Of a stretch of DNA of 64,000 nt, positions 57,088 to 64,000 are shown in pieces. Position 1 is the stretch's first letter. Each line of letters starts with the position of its first letter. Under the pieces are notes generated by a model. That model was not told the origin of the DNA. It did no database searches and worked only from the letters and a program-made list of their open reading frames with translations. Both the position numbers and the translations under genes were made by a program. This stretch comes from Microbacteriaceae bacterium 3FA27C10 (lineage in GTDB: Bacteria; Actinomycetota; Actinomycetes; Actinomycetales; Microbacteriaceae), in the NCBI GenBank assembly GCA_005502775.1, contig SCNI01000001.1:1-64000 (forward strand), written 5' to 3'.

Positions 57088-58054
57088 CCGTTCCCTCGCC
57101 GGGACGCCGCTGTCGATCACCGAGATGGGTTTCGGCGCCGCGGGCCTCGGCAACCTCTACCGCGAGACGACCGACGACGAGGCGGAGCGGGCGGTCGACG
57201 CGGCGTGGGATGCGGGGATCCGCTATTTCGACACCGCCCCGCACTACGGCCTGGGGCTCTCCGAGCGCCGGCTGGGCAGAGCGCTCGCGAAATACCCGCG
57301 CGACGAGTTCGTCGTCTCGACGAAGGTCGGGCGGCTGCTGGTGCGCAACCCGAACCCGACCGGCCTCGACACCGACGGCTTCGCGGTGGCCGACGACCTG
57401 GTTCGGCAGTGGGATTTCAGTGCGGACGGGGTGCGACGGTCGTTGGACGAGAGCTTGACGCGATTAGGGATGGATCGGGTCGACATCGTGTACGTGCACG
57501 ACCCCGACCAGGCCGCCGCGGACGCGGGCACGAGAGCCCTTCGCGCGCTCATCGAGCTGCGCGAGGAAGGCGTCGTGTCGGCGGTGGGAGTCGGCACCAA
57601 CTCCGCGAGCGAAGTGTCGCGTGCCTTCGACGAGACCGACGCCGACGTCGCGATGCTCGCCGGGCGCTACACGCTCCTCGAACAAGGTGCACTCGGAGAC
57701 GCCCTGCGTTCGGCCGCGGATCGCGGGAAGAGCATCGTCGCCGTCGGAGTCTTCAATTCGGGCATCCTGGCGAGCGATCATCCCGAACACGGCGCAATGT
57801 ACGACTACCGGGCTGCGCCGGACGACGTGCTGATCCGTGCCGAGAGGATTGCCCGGGTCTGCGCCGAATTCGGTGTGCCGCTCCCCGCTGCGGCACTGGC
57901 ATTCCCGTTGAGACACCCGACCGTCGTGAACGTGACGGTCGGTATGCGCAGCGCCGCCCAAGTGCGCCAGAACGTGGCCTTGTCAGGCCGGGACATCCCG
58001 CCCGGGCTCTGGGACGCGCTCCACGAGGAAGGGCTCGTCGCTCAGTCGGCTTGA
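57080..58054 (+). CDS. Aldo/keto reductase, L-fucose/aldose 1-dehydrogenase-like
   Basis: A 324-aa aldo/keto reductase of the D-threo-aldose (L-fucose) 1-dehydrogenase group. LSITEMGFGAAGLGNLYRET and GIRYFDTAPHYGLGLSERRL (catalytic Asp-Tyr region), DEFVVSTKVGRLL (Lys) and VYVHDPDQ (His) form the tetrad. The enzyme would oxidise L-fucose or L-rhamnose to the lactone, which the preceding lactonase opens. It ends 13 bp inside the converging regulator gene. Confidence 0.87.
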   Translation: MRSRSLAGTPLSITEMGFGAAGLGNLYRETTDDEAERAVDAAWDAGIRYFDTAPHYGLGLSERRLGRALAKYPRDEFVVSTKVGRLLVRNPNPTGLDTDGFAVADDLVRQWDFSADGVRRSLDESLTRLGMDRVDIVYVHDPDQAAADAGTRALRALIELREEGVVSAVGVGTNSASEVSRAFDETDADVAMLAGRYTLLEQGALGDALRSAADRGKSIVAVGVFNSGILASDHPEHGAMYDYRAAPDDVLIRAERIARVCAEFGVPLPAAALAFPLRHPTVVNVTVGMRSAAQVRQNVALSGRDIPPGLWDALHEEGLVAQSA

Positions 58055-58812
58055 GCGCCCGGCTTGCGACGCCGCCACGCGTCTTCGATGTGACGGCGCA
58101 TGGCGAGGCGCGCCTCGTCGGCGTCGTGGGCGGCGACCGCGTCGAAGATGCGCTGGTGTTCTCTCAGAGTGTGGAGGAAGCCGGGACGTCCGACCTTGCC
58201 GTTGTAGCGGTCGCTGGCCATGGCTTCTCCGACCAGCACTCGCGCGATGCTCGCCCCGAGCCGACTGGACGACATGGTCATGATGATGCCGTGGAACGCG
58301 ATGTCGCCGGCGTCGAACTCGCCGGGCTGGTCCAGGTGATCCCTCATGCCCTGCAGCGCCTCGGCCAATCTCTCGATATCGAGAGACGTGGCGGTTTCGG
58401 CGGCGACGCCGGCGAGGTCGCTCTCGAGGCTCGCTCGCACGGTCACGACCTCGTCGAGGATGCCCAAGGAGTCATCGTGCTCGATCATCGCCGCGAGCAC
58501 GACCGGATCGAGCAGGTTCCAGCTGGTCTGCGGCATGACGGTCGTTCCCCGGCCCTGCTCGACCTGCACGAGGCCCTTCTCCTCCACCCGCTTGATCGAC
58601 TCCCGGATCACGGTCCGGCTCACCCCGAACCCGACACTCAGGGGCCCCTCGGGTGGCAGCGTGTCGCCGGGCTCGATGCGGCCGGTGACGATGGACTCGA
58701 CGATGTCCCGAACGACCACGACGCCCAGTCGCGCCGCGGGGACGCGGGGCTCCCGGGCCGCTGCGTCGATACCGAAGATCGCCGAGCTCGTTTCAGGGTC
58801 AGTGGCCTTCAT
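58042..58812 (-). CDS. GntR family regulator with FCD domain
   Basis: A 256-aa transcription factor. A winged helix (about residues 30-100: VVVRDIVESIVTGRIEPGDT, SVGFGVSRTVIRESIKRVEE) is followed by an all-helical FCD ligand domain with metal-binding residues (EFDAGDIAFHGIIMTMSSSR, LREHQRIFDAVAAHDADEAR). It sits convergent to the sugar genes and very likely controls them. A dyad that shares its core with the divergent promoter lies 24 nt before its start. Confidence 0.93.
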   Translation of the reverse strand: MKATDPETSSAIFGIDAAAREPRVPAARLGVVVVRDIVESIVTGRIEPGDTLPPEGPLSVGFGVSRTVIRESIKRVEEKGLVQVEQGRGTTVMPQTSWNLLDPVVLAAMIEHDDSLGILDEVVTVRASLESDLAGVAAETATSLDIERLAEALQGMRDHLDQPGEFDAGDIAFHGIIMTMSSSRLGASIARVLVGEAMASDRYNGKVGRPGFLHTLREHQRIFDAVAAHDADEARLAMRRHIEDAWRRRKPGAQAD

Positions 58813-58835
58813 CCCCTCAGTTTAGGCCATAGCTG

Positions 58836-58850
58836 AGACGTCACATGTCT
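58836..58850. promoter_or_regulatory. Operator dyad upstream of the GntR/FCD regulator gene
   Basis: AGACGTCACATGTCT is a near-palindrome containing the core ACGTCACATGT, the same 11 bases as in the operator at 50509-50525. It lies 24 nt before the regulator ATG (58812, minus strand), suggesting autoregulation. Confidence 0.7.
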
Positions 58851-58948
58851 TTCCGGGGCCTGGCTCGAGGCGTGGCGTGGCCCTCGGGCGACCGATCCAC
58901 CCGCCCCGCGTGGAATAGTGGAATGCGAGCGAAAGGAACGAAGCCACC

Positions 58949-59386
58949 ATGCCGTTGACAGGAGAATACGAACCGGGAACCGCCGACTGGGCGCTCAAGC
59001 AGGTCGAGGAGTACGAGAGCTCCGGAGGCACCGCCGGCACCACGCTGCGCGGGATGCCGGTGATCATCCTCACGACCCTCGGCGCCAAGTCGGGCAAGAT
59101 CCGCAAGACGCCGCTCATGCGCGTCGAGCACGACGGCGAGTACGCGGTCGTCGCCTCCCTCGGCGGCGCCCCCAAGCATCCGGTCTGGTACTTCAACATC
59201 GTGGCCGAGCCGCACGTGGAGCTCCAGGACGGGCCGGAGAAGCACGACTACACCGCTCGCGAGGTCACGGGCGAGGAGAAGGCCCTCTGGTGGGAGCGGG
59301 CCGTCGCGGCCTACCCGCCCTACGCCGAGTACCAGGAGAAGACCGAGCGCGAGATCCCGCTCTTCGTGCTCACCCGCCACGACTGA
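58949..59386 (+). CDS. F420-dependent (Ddn/nitroreductase-like) oxidoreductase
   Basis: A 145-aa protein of the deazaflavin-dependent nitroreductase family. The signature [20 protein letters not shown] binds the cofactor and [20 protein letters not shown] follows, then [18 protein letters not shown]420-using Ddn proteins are common in actinobacteria and reduce quinones or nitro compounds. AAAGGAAC precedes the ATG at 58949. Substrate unknown. Confidence 0.93.
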   Translation: MPLTGEYEPGTADWALKQVEEYESSGGTAGTTLRGMPVIILTTLGAKSGKIRKTPLMRVEHDGEYAVVASLGGAPKHPVWYFNIVAEPHVELQDGPEKHDYTAREVTGEEKALWWERAVAAYPPYAEYQEKTEREIPLFVLTRHD

Positions 59387-59405
59387 TCATCGCGGCCACC
59401 GGCGG

Positions 59406-59434
59406 AGCCTGAGCCCGTACCTGGCGCTCAGGCT
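59406..59434. terminator. Possible terminator between the Ddn and dhaM genes
   Basis: AGCCTGAGC (59406-59414) pairs with GCTCAGGCT (59426-59434) around an 11-nt loop. It lies at the convergence of both genes and includes the dhaM stop. T-tracts are weak. Confidence 0.45.
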
Positions 59435-60162
59435 TCGCCGAACCCCGACTCGATCAGCGCCGCCAGCGCGTCGACGGCTTCGGCGCCGGCCGGGTCGGCG
59501 CTCGCGAGTTCCACGGTCGCGCCCTTCACGAGCCCCATCGACATGATGCCGAGCAGGCTCTTGGCGTCTTTCCCATTCACCGTCACCTTCACCGGGAAGG
59601 TACTGGCGAGCTTGACGAACTCGGCCGCGGGGCGCGCGTGCAGGCCGTCCTTGTTCACGATCGTGACCGTGCGCGACGGGGTTCGGGGGGCATCTCCCAC
59701 GTCGGGGGCACCGGCCGCGTCGACCGGCGAACCGGCCTCGGCCCCCGGCACGACGAGCTCGGGGTTGTCGCCGATCGCGGTCTGCGCGGCCGCCACCACG
59801 GCATCGAGCTCCGCCCCCGACTCGGCCGCCACCGCTGCGGCGACACCACCCTCCACGAGCGGGGCGTCGGCGATGCGCACGCGCGCCCTCACCTCGTCGT
59901 CGAGGAAGTCGAGCGCGGTCTCAGCGGTGAGGATCGCCGAGCCCAGGTCGCACAACACCACGACGCCGGAGCCCGAGTCGGCTTCGATGATCGCCGCGCT
60001 GACCTTGTCGAAGCTCGTTCCGATGCCGCCGTCGTCGGTGCCTCCGGCCGCCACGAGCGTGGTGCCGCCCGCCATCTGCGCGGCCAGCTGCACGAGCCCG
60101 TCGGCGATCAGGGAGCTGTGCGAGACGAAGACGAGCCCGACCTTGCCGGCCGTGCCGGCCAC
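59428..60162 (-). CDS. dhaM: Dihydroxyacetone kinase PTS subunit DhaM fused to HPr
   Basis: A 244-aa protein. Residues 1-130 form the EIIA-man-like domain (KVGLVFVSHSSLIADGLVQL with the active His). From about residue 160 an HPr domain follows (TVTIVNKDGLHARPAAEFVK with His in GLHARPAA, then NGKDAKSLLGIMSMGLVKGA). It passes phosphate from PTS enzyme I to ADP bound on DhaL. The GTG at 60162 lies one base from the dhaL stop. A linker rich in Pro/Ala separates the domains. E. coli DhaM carries a further EI-like domain that is absent here. Confidence 0.92.
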   Translation of the reverse strand: MAGTAGKVGLVFVSHSSLIADGLVQLAAQMAGGTTLVAAGGTDDGGIGTSFDKVSAAIIEADSGSGVVVLCDLGSAILTAETALDFLDDEVRARVRIADAPLVEGGVAAAVAAESGAELDAVVAAAQTAIGDNPELVVPGAEAGSPVDAAGAPDVGDAPRTPSRTVTIVNKDGLHARPAAEFVKLASTFPVKVTVNGKDAKSLLGIMSMGLVKGATVELASADPAGAEAVDALAALIESGFGEA

Positions 60163-60163
60163 C

Positions 60164-60802
60164 TCAGGCGCCCTTCGCGGCGTCGGCCGCCGCGCGGATG
60201 ATGAGCGACGACGACTGCGCCCCCGGGTCGCGGTGACCGATGGCCCGCTCCCCCAAGTAGCTCGCGCGGCCCTTGCGCGCCACCAGAGGCTCGGTGGCCA
60301 CGGCGCCCGCCTCCGCCGCGGTGGCGGCAGCATCCAGGATCTCGGCTTCGCTCTTGCCTTCCGCGTTCGCCGCGGCGGCGGCCTCCACGGCCGGCGTCCA
60401 GGCGTCGATCATTGTCTTGTCGCCCGATTCGGCCTTGCCGCGCAGCACGATGCCGTCGCGCGCCGCCGTCAGCAGCGCCACGAGGGCGTCGCCGTCGAGC
60501 TCGGGTTCCTTGCCCACGGCCCCGGCGGCCTTGAGGTAGGCCGTGCCGAGCAGGGGGCCGGATGCGCCGCCCACGGTCGAGATGAGCGTGGTGGCCACGA
60601 GCTTGAGGGCATCACCCGGAACGGAATCCGGCGGAAGGTCGCCGAGCTTGGCCATGACGGCGGTGTATCCGCGATCGAGGTTCTCGCCATGGTCGCCGTC
60701 GCCGATCGCGCGGTCGAGGGTGACCAGTTCGACCCGATGCTCGGCGACGACGCGTGCGCTCTCCGTGATCCAGTCCGTCGTCCAGGTGATGCCCAAACTC
60801 AT
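60164..60802 (-). CDS. dhaL: Dihydroxyacetone kinase subunit DhaL
   Basis: A 212-aa ADP-binding subunit. IGDGDHGENLDRGYTAVMAK holds the Asp residues that ligate magnesium, and GGASGPLLGTAYLKAAGAVG binds the nucleotide. DKTMIDAWTPAVEAAAAA and the end block GRASYLGERAIGHRDPGAQS are DhaL hallmarks. ATG 60802 is four bases from the dhaK stop. Confidence 0.95.
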   Translation of the reverse strand: MSLGITWTTDWITESARVVAEHRVELVTLDRAIGDGDHGENLDRGYTAVMAKLGDLPPDSVPGDALKLVATTLISTVGGASGPLLGTAYLKAAGAVGKEPELDGDALVALLTAARDGIVLRGKAESGDKTMIDAWTPAVEAAAAANAEGKSEAEILDAAATAAEAGAVATEPLVARKGRASYLGERAIGHRDPGAQSSSLIIRAAADAAKGA

Positions 60803-60806
60803 TCGT

Positions 60807-61808
<1,002 letters not shown>

Positions 61809-61990
61809 TGAAAAATCCCTTCGATCGGACGTTCGTCGCCCGCGGCGGGAGCCAGCACCTGGCCATCCAGAGCAAATCTACGCCGTCGGGCGATCGATCC
61901 GGTAGGGCCTTGGTCCCGCCACGGTGGAAATGGGGGTTATCCCTGGCAACTCCCGGGGGATATCGTTGGCACACACCCGATCACCACGGG

Positions 61991-62007
61991 GGTCACAGCG
62001 GGTGACC
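61991..62007. promoter_or_regulatory. Inverted repeat upstream of glpF
   Basis: GGTCAC-AGCGG-GTGACC is a perfect 6-bp dyad, 24 nt before the glpF start in the divergent region between dhaK and glpF. It may be a repressor site for a glycerol regulator; no regulator gene is in the window. Confidence 0.45.
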
Positions 62008-62030
62008 GAACGGTGCGAAGGAAGGTCATC

Positions 62031-62801
62031 GTGGACAATCTCGGTATCGACTTCTTATCGGAGCTGGTGGGCACAGCGATGCTCGTGCTCCTCGGTTGTG
62101 GTGTGGTCGCCAACGTGGCGCTCATCCGCACCAAGGGCTTCAACGGCGGATTCCTGATGGTGAACATCGGCTGGGGCCTCGCGGTCTTCGCCGGTGTCAT
62201 CGTCGCCTACGCCTCCGGCGCCCACCTCAACCCGGCAGTGACGCTGGGTCTCGTGGCGAACGGCGCGAAGAGCTTCGGGTCTGCGGCGACGCCCGTGGAC
62301 GTGAACTTCCTCACCGTCATCGCCTACATCGGTGCTCAGCTGATCGGTGCGTTCATCGGCGCGGTGGTCGTGTGGCTGGCCTACAAGCAGCACTTCGACC
62401 AGGAGCCGGAGCCGGCGAACAAGCTGGGCGTGTTCTCGACGGGGCCGGCGATCCGTTCCTACGGCTGGAACCTCGTGACCGAGATCGTCGGCACCTTCGT
62501 GCTGGTGTTCGTGGTGATCGGCTTCGGCGGCGGTCGTCAAGGCGACGGGGGCCTCGCGGCTCTCGGTGCTCTGCCGGTGGCTCTGCTCGTGATCGGCATC
62601 GGCGCCTCCCTCGGTGGCCCGACGGGATACGCGATCAACCCGGCCCGTGACCTCGGCCCGCGCATCGCGCACTTCGTGCTCCCCATCAAGGGCAAGGGCT
62701 CGTCCGACTGGTCCTACTCCTGGGTACCCGTGGTCGGGCCGATCATCGGCGGCGTCATCGCCGGGCTCGTGGCCATCCCACTCCTCCCCATCCTCACCTG
62801 A
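62031..62801 (+). CDS. glpF: Glycerol facilitator (aquaglyceroporin, MIP family)
   Basis: A 256-aa channel of six helices with two half-helices: [18 protein letters not shown] (first NPA) and [20 protein letters not shown] (second NPA, followed by Arg-Asp as in glycerol-permeable members). The GTG at 62031 has AAGGAAGG 7 nt upstream; a start 18 nt earlier is less likely. It supplies glycerol to the kinase gene downstream. Confidence 0.94.
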   Translation: MDNLGIDFLSELVGTAMLVLLGCGVVANVALIRTKGFNGGFLMVNIGWGLAVFAGVIVAYASGAHLNPAVTLGLVANGAKSFGSAATPVDVNFLTVIAYIGAQLIGAFIGAVVVWLAYKQHFDQEPEPANKLGVFSTGPAIRSYGWNLVTEIVGTFVLVFVVIGFGGGRQGDGGLAALGALPVALLVIGIGASLGGPTGYAINPARDLGPRIAHFVLPIKGKGSSDWSYSWVPVVGPIIGGVIAGLVAIPLLPILT

Positions 62802-62805
62802 CACC

Positions 62806-62846
62806 CAGGGGGCCGGTCCAGAGTCTGGATCGGCCCCCTGCTTTTT
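62806..62846 (+). terminator. Intrinsic terminator between glpF and glpK
   Basis: CAGGGGGCCG (62806-62815) pairs with CGGCCCCCTG (62831-62840), with an inner CCAGAGTCTGG, followed by CTTTTT. It lies between glpF and glpK on the same strand, so it would reduce readthrough into glpK. Confidence 0.85.
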
Positions 62847-62899
62847 CGAGCACGCAGCTTTCGCACGTACCACGACCGTCTCATAACGAAGGAGTTGCC

Positions 62900-64000
62900 A
62901 TGACGGACTACATCATCGCCATCGACCAGGGAACGACGAGCACGAGAGCGATCATCTTCGATCACTCGGGATCGATCGTCGCGAGCGGCCAGAAGGAACA
63001 CGAGCAGATCTTCCCCAAAGCAGGATGGGTCGAGCACGACCCGAAGGAGATCTGGGACAACACGCGCGAGGTCATCGGCCAGGCGCTGTCGAAGGCCAAC
63101 ATCACCCGCCACAACGTGAAGGCCGTGGGTATCACGAACCAGCGCGAGACCGCGGTGGTGTGGAACAAGAACACCGGTGAGCCGGTCTACAACGCGATCG
63201 TCTGGCAGGACACGCGCACCCAGTCGATCGTCGACCGCCTCGCGGCCGATGGTGGCGTGGAGCGGTTCAAGCCGATCGTGGGCCTGCCGCTGGCGACCTA
63301 CTTCTCGGGCACGAAGATCGTCTGGATCCTCGAGAACGTCGAGGGGGCCCGAGAGGCCGCCGAAGCCGGCGACCTGCTGTTCGGAACGACCGACAGCTGG
63401 GTGCTCTGGAACCTCACCGGCGGCGTCGACGGCGGCGTGCACGCGACGGATGTCACGAACGCCTCCCGCACGCTCTTCATGGACCTGGAGACGCTCCAGT
63501 GGCGCGACGACATCCTCGAGGCGTTCAACGTGCCCAAGTCGATGCTCCCGGAGATCAAGAGCTCCTCCGAGGTCTATGGGACGGTGCACGACTCCTCGTT
63601 GCTGCGTGAGGTTCCGGTGTCGGGCATTCTGGGTGACCAGCAGGCCGCGACCTTCGGTCAGGCCGCGTTCGACGCGGGCGAGTCGAAGAACACCTACGGC
63701 ACGGGCAACTTCCTGATCTTCAACACCGACACCGAGATCGTGCACTCCAAGAACGGTCTCCTCACCACCCTCGGCTACAAGCTCGGCGACGCTCCCGCGC
63801 ACTACGCGCTCGAGGGATCGATCGCGGTCACCGGCTCGCTGATCCAGTGGCTCCGCGACAACCTCGGCATCATCTCTTCCGCCCCCGAGGTCGAAGAACT
63901 CGCCAAGACCGTCGAGGACAACGGCGGCGCGTACTTCGTGCCCGCGTTCTCGGGCCTGTTCGCTCCCTACTGGCGATCGGATGCCCGCGGCGCCCTCGTG
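62900..64000 (+). CDS. glpK: Glycerol kinase (5' part, cut by window end)
   Basis: The first 367 codons of a FGGY-family kinase that makes glycerol-3-phosphate. [20 protein letters not shown] holds the phosphate loop, [20 protein letters not shown] and [20 protein letters not shown] the glycerol site, and [20 protein letters not shown] with [19 protein letters not shown] the ATP site. The ATG at 62900 has AAGGAG upstream. No stop is reached. A terminator before it implies a separate promoter or attenuation. Confidence 0.97.
   Translation, partial: MTDYIIAIDQGTTSTRAIIFDHSGSIVASGQKEHEQIFPKAGWVEHDPKEIWDNTREVIGQALSKANITRHNVKAVGITNQRETAVVWNKNTGEPVYNAIVWQDTRTQSIVDRLAADGGVERFKPIVGLPLATYFSGTKIVWILENVEGAREAAEAGDLLFGTTDSWVLWNLTGGVDGGVHATDVTNASRTLFMDLETLQWRDDILEAFNVPKSMLPEIKSSSEVYGTVHDSSLLREVPVSGILGDQQAATFGQAAFDAGESKNTYGTGNFLIFNTDTEIVHSKNGLLTTLGYKLGDAPAHYALEGSIAVTGSLIQWLRDNLGIISSAPEVEELAKTVEDNGGAYFVPAFSGLFAPYWRSDARGALV

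Overview
The window is high-GC actinobacterial chromosome (mostly about 68-70% G+C), most likely from a Microbacteriaceae member. Evidence: a mycothiol gene (mshC), the RNA polymerase factor RbpA, the trmI/pafB/pafC/tatA/tatC/helY block, an F420-type Ddn oxidoreductase, and a small protein family (43990-44331) that I associate with Microbacteriaceae. No rRNA genes, CRISPR array or complete insertion sequence were seen. There is one tRNA, Leu(GAG).

Layout. 1-13 kb: peptide transporter, VOC protein, a molybdopterin oxidoreductase with its flavin reductase, tRNA-Leu, M20 peptidase, uppP, mshC, a PAC2 protein, a HAD phosphatase, trmI, an FKBP lipoprotein, pafB and pafC. 13-22 kb: tatA, tatC, a HelY-type helicase, lnt, then rbpA, GDPD, SPFH and NfeD on the minus strand, then an SDR and a NUDIX gene. 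22.7-28.9 kb: an accessory block (lipoprotein, adaptor, MacB-like ABC pair, HdeD, second lipoprotein) whose edges show an old tandem duplication. 28.9-46.9 kb: a UvrA-like ATPase, a lower-GC patch with a recombinase remnant (31.7-33.4 kb), RidA, a kinase-like protein, a LuxR regulator, a His-tailed DMT transporter, an arsenate-reduction pair, HAD genes (one broken), a HelD-like helicase and small metabolic genes.

47.0-58.9 kb is the most interesting region. It is a divergent carbohydrate locus. The left wing (ADH, KduD, KDPG aldolase, KDG kinase) handles uronate-derived keto-deoxy sugars. The right wing has a sugar-binding lipoprotein, two permeases, an unrecognised 667-aa cytoplasmic protein, an L-rhamnose-type mutarotase, a sugar lactonase and an aldose dehydrogenase. 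A GntR/FCD regulator closes it. The same 11-bp core lies inside a dyad both in the divergent promoter and upstream of the regulator. The gene set suggests use of a glycan joining a 6-deoxyhexose to a uronic acid.

58.9-64 kb: a Ddn-type oxidoreductase, the PTS-dependent dihydroxyacetone kinase dhaK-dhaL-dhaM(HPr), and divergently glpF and the start of glpK, which runs off the end. These form a glycerol/dihydroxyacetone module.

Gene-free stretches are all shorter than 300 bases. Those of note are listed as regulatory sites, repeats or remnants. All function calls rest on reading the translated sequences; no database search was run.
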